A stretch of 64,000 nucleotides of DNA from Paenibacillus gyeongsangnamensis (lineage in GTDB: Bacteria; Bacillota; Bacilli; Paenibacillales; NBRC-103111), in contig NZ_JAQAGZ010000023.1 in NCBI RefSeq assembly GCF_027533625.1, forward strand, positions 97,010 to 161,009. Direction: 5' to 3'. Both the position numbers and the translations under genes were made by a program. This document shows positions 1 to 8,593 of the stretch, in pieces. The notes under the pieces were generated by a model. It ran no database searches, was not told the DNA's origin, and saw only the letters and a list, made by a program, of their open reading frames with translations. Positions within the stretch are counted from its first letter, which is position 1, and every line of letters starts with the position of its first letter.

Positions 1-3
1 ACA

Positions 4-100
4 AGTGAACCCGGGTTCCTTAATTAGACCCGGAGGTTCGCTACAGCGCGCATACCTGCGGCAGCCCGGATCCTACTGAATCGGTGTTCGCTACAAGGTA
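4..100. repeat. Dispersed intergenic repeat, copy 1 (partial)
   Basis: It starts with the palindrome GTGAACCCGGGTTC, followed by a block CCCGGAGGTTCGCTACAGCG and a GTTCGCTACAAG block. The same order of blocks recurs at 1306-1412 and twice at 12506-12790. The copy is degenerate at its right end. Function unknown; it is intergenic and non-coding as far as can be seen. Confidence 0.75.
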
Positions 101-397
101 ACCGTCCAATTTAAACTCCATAGAACTATCCTTTATCGAAACGAACTCTAATTATAGACAATCCCCTACAATTGAAAAGGGAGCATTAATCGCTCCCTCA
201 ATCAACTACGAGTTACTCTGTCTTAAGGTACCTCTCAGGCCCTGTTGATGCCGAATTGTGGAACAATTCTAAGGGATCATGGAATTTCACAGTTTTTGGT
301 GTGATGTAACATCATTTAACACAGGTTTGATCAATATTTGTCACAAAAATTGATGGTAATTTTGTCACATATAAAGAGTCTGATAGATAATCCTTAT

Positions 398-437
398 GAG
401 AAATAGACGGTCGCACTAGTTGCACCGTCTATTTCTC
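398..437. other. 14-bp perfect inverted repeat (hairpin)
   Basis: GAGAAATAGACGGT at 398-411 pairs perfectly with ACCGTCTATTTCTC at 424-437, with a 12-base loop. No T-run follows on either strand, so it is not a standard intrinsic terminator. It may be a protein-binding palindrome, an RNA end or a mobile-element relic. Nothing else recognisable lies in 101-600. Confidence 0.6.
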
Positions 438-624
438 ATGTAGAAGATACATTCAAAAAAAATTAGTTTCTCGACTATCCAGCAGATAGAAGACCAATTT
501 GATTCGAAAAGCCTTACATGCCGGGGGGGCCAGCTGCCTTCAACGGGAAGAAAATAGGTATTGAATAAATAAATAATTTTCTGCAAAACATATCCATGTC
601 ATTTGAAGAAACAGGAGGGGAAAT

Positions 625-1179
625 ATGGTTAATATATTGGAATCGACATTAGATGCTTTTAAATCAATGACCGATCAAGACGAAGGCCAACCTCTTCATA
701 TCGGTGAGGTGATGGGGTGTTGGATTTACATGACGGGTCTTGAATTAGCTAGTACAACCGTGCAAGCTGCACTAAATACGACGACTGATCATGAATTAAA
801 AGAATTGCTTGAAGAGGATTTGAAGCTCGGGAATAGTCAACGGAAAAGACTCCATGATTTCATGATAAAGGAAGGTATTACCTTGCCGCCTCCTTCCGAA
901 GATATGCCTAACTCGGATCCTAACAGTATTCCTCTTGGAGCGAAATTGACAGATGATGTACTTGCTAATGAACTGTCTCTTAAAATTGCGAGTTTAATCA
1001 TACGTGCATCCGGCATTGCCGCGGAATCGATTCGTATGGATGTCGGTATAATGTTTACTCAATTCCAAGGCGAAAAATTAATGTTTGGAGCCAGATTGAA
1101 GCACTCCATGCGTAAGCGCGGCTGGATTCGAATACCACCTTCCTATGTGCCGCCTGGTTCCCCGCAACCAGTAAGTTAG
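625..1179 (+). CDS. DUF3231 family protein
   Basis: A 184-residue protein without signal peptide or membrane segment. The C-terminal stretch MRKRGWIRIPPSYVPPGSPQP and the helical core with many Leu/Glu/Lys residues match the DUF3231 family, which is common in Bacillus and Paenibacillus. Family members are ferritin-like helical proteins of unknown function and often exist as several paralogues per genome. The start is well placed: AGGAGGGG lies about 7 bases upstream of ATG. It stands alone, with a terminator about 30 bases after the stop. No operon partner is visible. Family call is fairly firm; function is not known. Confidence 0.85.
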   Translation: MVNILESTLDAFKSMTDQDEGQPLHIGEVMGCWIYMTGLELASTTVQAALNTTTDHELKELLEEDLKLGNSQRKRLHDFMIKEGITLPPPSEDMPNSDPNSIPLGAKLTDDVLANELSLKIASLIIRASGIAAESIRMDVGIMFTQFQGEKLMFGARLKHSMRKRGWIRIPPSYVPPGSPQPVS

Positions 1180-1206
1180 CGGCATTTTTACAATATTCCT
1201 CTCATT

Positions 1207-1235
1207 AAGATGATCTCTACTGCGGATCATCTTTT
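1207..1235 (+). terminator. Intrinsic terminator after the DUF3231 gene
   Basis: AAGATGATC (1207-1215) pairs with GATCATCTT (1225-1233), followed by a T-run. It sits 28 bases after the DUF3231 stop codon. Confidence 0.8.
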
Positions 1236-1305
1236 TGTATTACATGTATTTAGTTTAAACAAAGCCTAGAAAGATATCGAAAAATCAAGCATCGGTACGC
1301 TAAAA

Positions 1306-1412
1306 AGCCCCGGAGGTTCACTACAACGCGCAAATCGGCGGCCTACTGAGCCGATCTTCACTACAAGTGACCCTAGGTTCAGTAAACTCGGTCGATGACG
1401 CAGAGCAGGGGG
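1306..1412. repeat. Dispersed intergenic repeat, copy 2 (diverged)
   Basis: Contains the same ordered blocks as the copies at 4-100 and 12506-12790: CCCGGAGGTTCACTACA, a CTTCACTACAAGTGA block, GGTTCAGTAAACTCGG and a terminal AGCAGGGGG. Short reading frames across it are not convincing genes. Confidence 0.7.
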
Positions 1413-1441
1413 AACCCTCGGACAATACCGGGCGTACAAGC

Positions 1442-1478
1442 AAAAAGGACACTCTCCAATAGAGAGAATGTCCCTTTT
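1442..1478 (-). terminator. Terminator for the minus-strand glycosyltransferase genes
   Basis: AAAAGGACACTCTC pairs with GAGAATGTCCCTTTT across a short loop. Read on the minus strand, the stem ends in TTTTT. It lies about 95 bases downstream of the stop of the glycosyltransferase gene at 1572, and the A-run on the other side makes it potentially bidirectional. Confidence 0.75.
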
Positions 1479-1571
1479 CTCCGTTAATCCCTTTTGTTAA
1501 AATGAAGCCATCACAGCAAAATGACCAGGCAAGGATTTTCATTGTTGTGCACATTCAACATTTTCCGGATC

Positions 1572-2465
1572 TCAGAACGGGATGTTGAATTTCTCCATGA
1601 ACCAATCATCGGTATATTTTCTGCGGGAAAAATACTGGTGCCTTTGTTCCAAAACACCGTCTTCAATGACCAGAGATTCGATATGATCCGCATTGGAGTA
1701 GGTTATTAACTTTTTGCATCTTTGGATTCGATCTTCAGAAAAATGGCTGTACGCCATTCGCATGAAGTTATAATATACGTGTTCCCAACCGATGCGATAA
1801 GGGTGGGATTCACGAAACAAATGGAGAATCTTCACATCTGGTAGAGTGCTGCATTTATAGCCGAACAACCACATTTTCAGTGAAAGCTCCACATCTTCAT
1901 AACCCCATGTTTTGAAGCCTTCGTCAAAACCGCCAATGTCGAAAAATACATCTCGAGATATGGCAAAACAACCGCCAGGCAAAATTGCGCATGGGAAGGG
2001 AGCTTCCTGCCGGCCGTTCCACTGCACTTGCAGGCGTTGATCCAGCGTCTGGCCATAACCGGTGATATTAGGCGAATCCATATTTGCGATTGCAGGACAT
2101 ATTCCGTCAGCTATCCCAGCTTCAATCGGTTTCAGCAAACGATCGATCCAAAGGTCTTCAAAGCTGAGGTGTGCATCGCAAAATATCAGGTACTTTCCCT
2201 TGGATACCCCGGCTCCGAGGTTTCTGGCTTTAGCGGCCCCGATTCCTTTGGTCCGGATCAATCTGATCCGAGCTGATTCTTCATGAGACGCGATGAAATC
2301 ACAGCATCCGTCTGCCGAATCATCGTCGACAATAACGATTTCGAACGGATAACCGGATTTAGACTCCATCGCCGACGCGACAGTCGATTCCACATAGGTT
2401 CCTTCGTTTTTCGCCGGAATTATGATGGAAACGAATGGTAGGGTTTGGTTAATATCCATCATCAT
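1572..2465 (-). CDS. Family 2 glycosyltransferase (GT-A fold)
   Basis: A 297-residue cytoplasmic glycosyltransferase. Residues 12-22 (VSIIIPAKNEG) open the GT-A nucleotide-sugar fold, DDDS (47-50) is the first acidic motif, and CDAH at 96-99 is a DxH-type metal-binding motif. GGFDEGF (178-184) and WGYEDVE (187-193) form the acceptor-side block typical of polypeptide GalNAc-transferase-like family 2 enzymes. The start codon shares one base with the upstream gene's stop (TAATG), so translation is probably coupled. Its neighbours are another glycosyltransferase and Pro-Thr-rich propellers. I infer glycosylation of surface protein; donor sugar and acceptor cannot be read from sequence. Confidence 0.88.
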   Translation of the reverse strand: MMMDINQTLPFVSIIIPAKNEGTYVESTVASAMESKSGYPFEIVIVDDDSADGCCDFIASHEESARIRLIRTKGIGAAKARNLGAGVSKGKYLIFCDAHLSFEDLWIDRLLKPIEAGIADGICPAIANMDSPNITGYGQTLDQRLQVQWNGRQEAPFPCAILPGGCFAISRDVFFDIGGFDEGFKTWGYEDVELSLKMWLFGYKCSTLPDVKILHLFRESHPYRIGWEHVYYNFMRMAYSHFSEDRIQRCKKLITYSNADHIESLVIEDGVLEQRHQYFSRRKYTDDWFMEKFNIPF

Positions 2466-3550
2466 TACCTTGCCTTTACCGGTTGCAGTAGTTCTTCAAG
2501 GAGCTTGACATTGTTTTGTATTTGTTCGTCGTCAGGGCGATAGGTCAAGGCGATGGAGTTATGGCGGTAAGACAATTCGTATTCGCCTAATTGGTAATAG
2601 CATAGACCGAGCTGCATATGAGGCAGCCAAGTCCGGCTTGGATGATTCACTATCGCCCATTGGTTTTTTGGCGGAGGCGTTTCAATCGCGAGTTTATACC
2701 AGAACGCAGCCTGATGGAATTCAACTTTCTCCAGAAAACGGTAACCTAACCGGCAACAAAATTCCGGGCGCGGAATATCGTAGTCAAATGACTTAAGCGT
2801 AATTTCCAATTCTTTATCCCGATCCCCAAGGTGGTAGTAGCAATCGGCCATTTTGCCGCATACGAAAATCTTGTCTTCCGGTGTAACATCATCCAAAACC
2901 ATAAATTTCAGATAATATTCGATCGCTTGTTCATACATCTTATGATGGTGTAATTCTCTTGCATAATGCTGGAGATCTCGAGTGGTGAATTCTTTGCCTT
3001 GGCGGAGGAGGTTTTCATAAATTTTTAAATTACGGTCAGAGGCGTCATGCATTTGTTTATGGGTCACAACGACATCGCTGTCATAAATGATTCCTTTTAC
3101 CGATAAATCTTCATGAACGGCACCCTGCCATTGATAGTTTTTCAAACGTTTGACCAGCCTAATTCGCCGCACATTCAGCGTTACATTACCGTGATCGTCG
3201 AAGGCGCAATGATATTCCATGGAGATGGCATCTACCGAGGGATCTAGCGATTGCTTCAATTGAAGTAATTTCTGACGATTTTCCGGTAAAAGGACGTCAT
3301 CGGCGTCAAGCCACAGGATGTAGTCCATCGTTGCTTGAGCAAAGGAGAAGTTGCGCGCCGCCGCAAAGTCATCGATCCATTCGAAGTCAATGACATGTGG
3401 TGTGAACTTGCCCGCGATCTCCTTGGTTTGGTCCGTTGAACCGGTATCCACTATCACGATTTCATCCGCAATGTCACGGACTGATTCTAAACAGCGTTGC
3501 AGGGTATCCTGCTCATTTTTCACAATCATGCAAAGGCTTATGGTAATCAT
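2465..3550 (-). CDS. Family 2 glycosyltransferase with TPR-like C-terminal half
   Basis: A 361-residue protein with an N-terminal GT-A domain (VDTGS at 34-38, WLDADD at 80-85) followed from about residue 190 by helical TPR-like repeats. This architecture is widespread in Paenibacillus and resembles the S-glycosyltransferase SunS group and spore-associated transferases. A close paralogue is embedded as the second domain of the 1108-residue protein at 4954-8280: both share the WIDDFAAARNF, SMEYHCAFDD and YDSD segments. The ribosome site AGAGGTGA is 5 bases before ATG. It is the first gene of a two-gene unit with the transferase at 1572. A 38-bp fragment of this gene (2888-2925) recurs in the gap at 9739-9776. 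Confidence 0.88.
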   Translation of the reverse strand: MITISLCMIVKNEQDTLQRCLESVRDIADEIVIVDTGSTDQTKEIAGKFTPHVIDFEWIDDFAAARNFSFAQATMDYILWLDADDVLLPENRQKLLQLKQSLDPSVDAISMEYHCAFDDHGNVTLNVRRIRLVKRLKNYQWQGAVHEDLSVKGIIYDSDVVVTHKQMHDASDRNLKIYENLLRQGKEFTTRDLQHYARELHHHKMYEQAIEYYLKFMVLDDVTPEDKIFVCGKMADCYYHLGDRDKELEITLKSFDYDIPRPEFCCRLGYRFLEKVEFHQAAFWYKLAIETPPPKNQWAIVNHPSRTWLPHMQLGLCYYQLGEYELSYRHNSIALTYRPDDEQIQNNVKLLEELLQPVKAR

Positions 3551-3794
3551 AGGGTCACCTCTTTGGAATCACTTCATGTTTCCTCTAAGTATATGCATTA
3601 CGATTTCAAGCTGATACTTCCGCTAAGCGTTTACTAAATTACTCGTTTGACGCTTTAGCAATAAGAAGGGGAAAAGCAATAAAGAAAAAGTACAATAAAG
3701 AAAAAGTACAATAAAGCTTATCGCTTTCCCCGAGTGATAAAAAGAATCAACTTACCTATGCTCACGAAAGAACTGTTTTGTTGATTGAACTATA
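3551..3794. other. Intergenic region with a short tandem repeat
   Basis: No gene seen. It contains a 16-bp unit repeated in tandem at 3677-3692 and 3693-3708. The block around 3710-3795 (AGCTTATCGCTTTCCCC, then GTGATAAAAA and CACGAAAGAACT) is also found after the second propeller gene at 8518-8594, so the 3' flank was duplicated with the gene. A short hairpin near AAGCGATAAGCTTT may end the propeller transcript. Confidence 0.5.
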
Positions 3795-4760
3795 TTAAGG
3801 TTTAAACGCCATCCCATTTGGATTAGTACCGACGGTGACGGTTGTTACGACTGTGTTAGAGTTCCCATCAATCACCGACACGTTTTTGCCAAAGCCATTT
3901 GACACATAAATTTGGTTGTTCGTCGCGTTCCATGCCACCCCAAGTGGAGCAATACCGACGGTGACGGTTGTTACGACTATGTTAGAGTTCCCATCAATCA
4001 CCGATACGGTGTTGTTAGAGCTATTTGCCACATAAATGCGGTTGTTCGTCGCGTTCCATGCCACGCCGTCTGGATTAGTACCGACGGTGACGGTTGTTAC
4101 GACTGTGTTAGTGGCCCCGTCAATCACCGACACGTTAGCACTACTTTCATTTGCCACATAAATGCGGTTGTTCGTCGCGTTCCATGCCACCCCTCTTGGC
4201 CTAGTACCGACGGTGACGGTTGTTACGACTGTGTTAGTGGCCCCGTCAATCACCGACACGTTAGCACTACTGAAATTTGCCACATAAATTTGGTTGTTCG
4301 TCGCGTTCCATGCCACGCCGTCTGGAGCAGTACCGACGGTGACGGTTGTTACGACTATGTTAGTGGCCCCGTCAATCACCGACACGGTTTTGCTGGTGGC
4401 AGAGCCATTTGCCACATAAATGCGGTTGTTCGTCGCGTTCCATGCCACGGCTACGTTAAACCCTCCAACGGTGACGGTTGTTACGACTGTGTTAGTGGTC
4501 CCGTCAATCACCGACACACTAACAGCGCCATTTGCCACATAAATGCGGTTGTTCGTCGCGTTAAACGCTACGCCTTCTGGAGCAACATTACCGAGGGTGA
4601 TGGTTGTTACGACTGTGTTAGTGGTCCCATCAATCACCGATACAGTACCGTCAAGCCCATTCGCCACATAGATGCGGCCACCTCGGGCAGGTGTTGGCGT
4701 CGGCGTCGGTGTTGGTGTTGGCGTTGGAGTTGGAGTCGGCCTTGGTGGTCTGATTCCCAT
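3795..4760 (-). CDS. YVTN/YncE-type seven-bladed beta-propeller with Pro-Thr tail (copy 1)
   Basis: About 321 residues, starting MGIRPPRP followed by a PT repeat and then seven blades of about 42 residues, each with the pattern (N)RIYVAN..VSVIDG..N.VVTTVTVG..P.GVA. No signal peptide or membrane segment is visible. An ATG eight codons upstream is in frame, but AAGGAGGA lies 7 bases before the MGIRPP start, and the two paralogues at 8594 and 9805 begin the same way. YVTN propellers are repeat scaffolds often found on surfaces. The Pro-Thr tail is a plausible O-glycosylation target for the neighbouring transferases, which is an inference. Blades are almost identical at DNA level. Confidence 0.85.
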   Translation of the reverse strand: MGIRPPRPTPTPTPTPTPTPTPTPARGGRIYVANGLDGTVSVIDGTTNTVVTTITLGNVAPEGVAFNATNNRIYVANGAVSVSVIDGTTNTVVTTVTVGGFNVAVAWNATNNRIYVANGSATSKTVSVIDGATNIVVTTVTVGTAPDGVAWNATNNQIYVANFSSANVSVIDGATNTVVTTVTVGTRPRGVAWNATNNRIYVANESSANVSVIDGATNTVVTTVTVGTNPDGVAWNATNNRIYVANSSNNTVSVIDGNSNIVVTTVTVGIAPLGVAWNATNNQIYVSNGFGKNVSVIDGNSNTVVTTVTVGTNPNGMAFKP

Positions 4761-4830
4761 GAACATTCCTCCTTTTTTCTGCACTACAGTCTATTGTTAT
4801 TCTTACAGCAGAGGAATGGCATGGGTAAAA
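4761..4830 (-). promoter_or_regulatory. Leader shared by the three propeller genes (copy 1)
   Basis: On the minus strand, a block around GAATAACAATAGAC precedes the ribosome site. The same block occurs before the propeller genes at 8594 and 9805. It probably holds the promoter, but I could not match it confidently to a sigma-factor consensus. Confidence 0.5.
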
Positions 4831-4922
4831 TCCCACCGTTCTTGATATTTCGGTATGAATACAGCCGATATGTTTTCAAATTGAAAAGGCCTGGTGACTT
4901 CACTTCTATGCAAATTGAAATG

Positions 4923-4947
4923 CTAACTCTCCATTTTCGCATTTTTT
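4923..4947 (-). pseudogene. 3' end relic of a YheC/YheD gene
   Basis: Minus-strand codons here read K-N-A-K-M-E-S-stop, almost the same as the C terminus K-H-A-K-M-E-S-stop of the YheC/YheD gene at 10928. The flank GAAATG.TAACTCTCCATTTT is shared too. It lies immediately after the stop of the large glycosyltransferase gene, so the rest of this gene copy is gone. Confidence 0.65.
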
Positions 4948-4953
4948 CCCTGT

Positions 4954-7900
4954 TTATTCAACGAGAATCCCCTTCTCCGTCATATTACCTTTATCAGTGA
5001 GATCCCCTATATATTGCTGAAAAGGTGTTAGCACGTTACGGATATCTTGCAGCGGCTCTGCCTTCCAAGCGACAAAACCCATGCAGAGCGGAATATCTTC
5101 CCCGGGATAGCAATAGTTAAAAATAGTACTGCTCTTGAACCCGGCCGCGTCCAACAATTTTGTAATGTAAGTCTTATCAAAAAGTGATTTGTGGAGCTGC
5201 TGCAGCCATGAGTCAGGCGTCTGTTCCGGATCCCCATGCGTATAACGGTAGACATGATACAAATCGAAACGGTCCCCCACAATCCCTGGTAATTTTCTTA
5301 AATAGGCATCAGCCACGATTTCAAAATCCGGAATTCCGATATAAACCAATGGACCGTCATCCCGCAGCACTCGATGGCAATTTTTCAGATGTGCGAGATG
5401 CTGGGAAGTATACAGATGCTCAAAGAACGCGTTCGAAAAAATAAGATCCGCGCTGCCGTCTTGAAATTCCTTCAGTTCCGTACAATCAATCACCAGATCC
5501 GTGGCCGAAGTACGTCGAACGTCACAATTGACCATACCCTCGATCTTGCGCTCACCACAGCCTAAATGGAGCTTTAATCCAGCCGTGAGGCGCAGCCGTT
5601 CGTACGCAATCTTTGAAGATTCGTTGATACTCACCGAATGCCCGCTTGATAGTACTTCCGGCAGTTCTCCGCGATAGGGTAAAGCCCTTTTCCAAACCGG
5701 CGGATGCGTTGGGTGAAGGTCTTCGGTGGATTCTGTCCAGTTCAACCACTTCGCTTGATACCAGGCCTCCCGGTCAAAATCTTGTGAATGCCCCCATGTG
5801 TTGATTTTTCGGTATACTTGCTCATCGCTTAGCACATAGCTTCCGTGAAAACATAAGGCATCCAGCCTGAGCACCTTCGTCGCCGCGGGACCAAGAAGTC
5901 TCAACTGTTGAAACCGAAGATCCTTCTTGCAGTTGACGGCCGCATTCAAATAACCGTGTATAATGGATCCGGATTGATTTACCAAGATATGGTCCCAGGT
6001 TTTCCAGAATGTGCACCATGGCGTAACGTAGTAATCATACTCCGGATTTTCGCTGATCTGCCGGATCATCCGGTCGTAATCAGAGCAGGTGTAATATTCA
6101 TCGGCATCTTGGATGATCAGAAAATCGATGCCGTCTTCCTTCGCTCTTTGAAGGCAAGCATTTCTTTGTTCGTGCTCCCAATCCCAGACGCCCGTTATCA
6201 GCTCAATTTTGTCCGCGTATTTGGAATGCCGCAATATTTCGAGGTCGGTCGTGTTGCGAAAGCCCTCGCGCGCATGCGGGTTATAACGCCACGGCAATTC
6301 GCTGTAAGCAATGTAGATCTTCTCAACAAACGGTCCGCAATTTTCAATCATCTGCAAAATAAACTGCTGACAATCGAAAAGCAGCGCACATACCGCAAAC
6401 CTTTTATCCGTCGCCGCGGTTACGGGTTTCATACTCTTTGTGTTTACTTGCGGTTTGTCTCCCATCAGTTCCTGGCACAGTTGCATATTATTGAGGATCT
6501 GCTCGTCATTCGGCCGGTATACAAGCGCAAGCTGATTATGCCGATACGACTGCTCGTATTCTCCCAGCCGATAATAACAAAGTGCAAGCTGCGTATGCGG
6601 CAGCCATGACCGGATTGGTACATTGTCTTCGGCCCAACGATTAGCCGGTTTCTCCTGGATGGCCAGCTTATACCAGAAGATGGCTTGCCTCAGTTCAACT
6701 TTCTGCAGGCAGTGATACCCGATTCGGCAGCAAAATTGCGGGCGCGGCAAGTCGTACTGAAACGACTTGAACGACCAATCCAGTTCCTTTTCGTAATCTC
6801 CAAGATGATGGTAACAATCGGCCAAGGTACCGCATACGAAAATTTTCCACTCAGTAGAAATGCCTTCACACTCCAGAAACTGCAGGTACACCTGTATCGC
6901 ATTCTCGTATTTCTCATTTAAATGCAGTTCTTTAGCGTAATGTAAAAGATCATTTATCGTCAGCGGTATGCCTCTTTCTACCAACCCTTCGAAAATGCGC
7001 AGATTCCGGTCGGTTTTACCGTGCTCCCGATTATGCGTGATTACGATATCGCTGTCATAAACCGTGCCGCTGATCTCCAAATCCTCGTGTACAACACCGT
7101 GCCAGCGAAAGCCCTTTGACCGTCTCACCAGCCGGTAGCGGCGTATATTCAGCGTCACATTTCCCGAATCATCAAAAGCACAGTGATACTCCATCGAGAC
7201 GGCATCCAGCCCCGGATCGAACGATTGCCTCAGCTGATGCAATTTCTCACGTTCCTGCGGCAGCAGCACATCATCTGCATCCAACCACATGATGTAGTCC
7301 ATTGTGGCCAGAGTAAAAGCGAAATTGCGCGCCGCCGCGAAATCGTCGATCCATGTGAAGTCTTCCACCCGCTCGGTGAAGCGTCTCGCGATCTCCTTAG
7401 TCCGATCGCTTGATCCTGTATCGACGATCACGATTTCGTCAACGGCACCGCGAACCGATTCGAGACATCTGGCAAGGGTTTGTTCCTCATTTTTCACGAT
7501 CATGCAAAGACTGATCGTAATCTTACCAGGCTTTTTATCCTCAGCGAAGAGCATGTCATGGATATCGCCGCCCCATTTTTCCCTGGCTTTTTGCTTGTTC
7601 TCTTGCATGATTTGTGCCATATCGATCCCGTTGTTTTGGAAGGTGGCATGCCCTACGTGATGAACGAAGGAATCCTCCGCAATCATCAGCGAATAGCCTT
7701 GCTTTATGGCGCGAAGGCACAGGTCATCGTCCTCGTAGGATCCGAGGCCATATCGTTCATCGAACAGTCCGATCTCGTTAAGTACCTGTCTCTTTACGAG
7801 CAGACAGAAGCCGGTCAGACGGCTAAAGCGCCGAGAACGTCCTGCATAACGCCGGCAGTGCTCCTCCGTAAAATCGGACAAGCCTTCCAAATCCCGATAG

Positions 7901-8280
7901 GTAACCGGAATTTGCTGCGGGCCGCTGCTGTAATTGGTGACAGGGCCCACCATGCCGATTTCTTCAGCGCTGTGGAGAAGCCTCAGCATATGACCGAGCC
8001 AATTCTCGGTCACAACGGTATCATTATTTAAGAACAGAATGTTGTCACCGGTCGATAAGCCGACCCCTTGATTACAACCCTTGGCAAATCCGAGATTCTC
8101 ATCGTTGAACACAGCAGTTATGTCCGACAATTCCTTGAGGTATTCCGCCGTCCCGTCAGAAGAGGCATTATCGACTACGATCAGCTCATGGTCTTCCGGC
8201 GTATGTTTTCGAATGCTGCCCAAGCATCGTTTCGTCAACTCCAGTTGATTGCAGGTCAAAATGATTATGCTGGTTTTCAT
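4954..8280 (-). CDS. Multidomain glycosyltransferase-methyltransferase fusion (1108 aa)
   Basis: Four modules are visible. Residues about 1-245 are a family 2 glycosyltransferase (IVVDNASSDG, LNNDT, YEDDDLCLR). Residues about 255-600 are a second family 2 domain with TPR-like helices, paralogous to the gene at 2465. Residues about 620-870 hold a further transferase-like domain (IIQDADEYY). Residues about 890-1080 are a class I SAM methyltransferase (LHLGCGE, NAFFEHL). No membrane segment is seen. AGGGGGAT precedes the ATG. Such polydomain enzymes can add and cap a glycan in sequence. The context of Pro-Thr-rich propellers and a spore-coat gene suggests surface-protein glycosylation. The stop abuts a relic of YheC/YheD, so its 3' end is a duplication junction. 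Confidence 0.88.
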   Translation of the reverse strand: MKTSIIILTCNQLELTKRCLGSIRKHTPEDHELIVVDNASSDGTAEYLKELSDITAVFNDENLGFAKGCNQGVGLSTGDNILFLNNDTVVTENWLGHMLRLLHSAEEIGMVGPVTNYSSGPQQIPVTYRDLEGLSDFTEEHCRRYAGRSRRFSRLTGFCLLVKRQVLNEIGLFDERYGLGSYEDDDLCLRAIKQGYSLMIAEDSFVHHVGHATFQNNGIDMAQIMQENKQKAREKWGGDIHDMLFAEDKKPGKITISLCMIVKNEEQTLARCLESVRGAVDEIVIVDTGSSDRTKEIARRFTERVEDFTWIDDFAAARNFAFTLATMDYIMWLDADDVLLPQEREKLHQLRQSFDPGLDAVSMEYHCAFDDSGNVTLNIRRYRLVRRSKGFRWHGVVHEDLEISGTVYDSDIVITHNREHGKTDRNLRIFEGLVERGIPLTINDLLHYAKELHLNEKYENAIQVYLQFLECEGISTEWKIFVCGTLADCYHHLGDYEKELDWSFKSFQYDLPRPQFCCRIGYHCLQKVELRQAIFWYKLAIQEKPANRWAEDNVPIRSWLPHTQLALCYYRLGEYEQSYRHNQLALVYRPNDEQILNNMQLCQELMGDKPQVNTKSMKPVTAATDKRFAVCALLFDCQQFILQMIENCGPFVEKIYIAYSELPWRYNPHAREGFRNTTDLEILRHSKYADKIELITGVWDWEHEQRNACLQRAKEDGIDFLIIQDADEYYTCSDYDRMIRQISENPEYDYYVTPWCTFWKTWDHILVNQSGSIIHGYLNAAVNCKKDLRFQQLRLLGPAATKVLRLDALCFHGSYVLSDEQVYRKINTWGHSQDFDREAWYQAKWLNWTESTEDLHPTHPPVWKRALPYRGELPEVLSSGHSVSINESSKIAYERLRLTAGLKLHLGCGERKIEGMVNCDVRRTSATDLVIDCTELKEFQDGSADLIFSNAFFEHLYTSQHLAHLKNCHRVLRDDGPLVYIGIPDFEIVADAYLRKLPGIVGDRFDLYHVYRYTHGDPEQTPDSWLQQLHKSLFDKTYITKLLDAAGFKSSTIFNYCYPGEDIPLCMGFVAWKAEPLQDIRNVLTPFQQYIGDLTDKGNMTEKGILVE

Positions 8281-8593
8281 GTCATCCCCCTGGGTTCAAA
8301 AGGTTGGTAACTGCCTACATTAATCTATGCGGCGAATGATACCGGGGGCACTTAATACTCTTTATCATTTAAACTCTGATAACGCTTTTGCATTTTCCAA
8401 TGGTCGGCTAAGGAACCTTCCGTACATAACGAACATCCCTCAAGAAGGCGGCCACCCGATAATTATGAGCACAGTTGATTTCCAAAAGTAGGGGAGAGCA
8501 ATAAACAAAAGTATGATTAAGCTTATCGCTTCCCCCGGGTGATAAAAAACAATCAACAAGTAACCTATCTCACGAAAGAACTATTTGATTAAA
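8281..8593. other. Intergenic region, no gene
   Basis: Holds the ribosome site of the 1108-residue protein and, towards 8518-8594, the duplicated 3' flank that also follows the first propeller. No coding frame or clear promoter seen. Confidence 0.4.

Noticed and set aside
3912..5000. Long plus-strand frames opposite the propeller genes (also at 9017, 9466, 9477, 10333 and 10553)
   Set aside because: They arise from the repetitive composition of the minus-strand propeller and Pro-Thr coding sequence. They have no ribosome sites, and their repeats mirror the real genes.
5908..6609. Long plus-strand frame inside the 1108-residue protein gene
   Set aside because: It is a shadow of a well-supported minus-strand gene with recognisable transferase domains.
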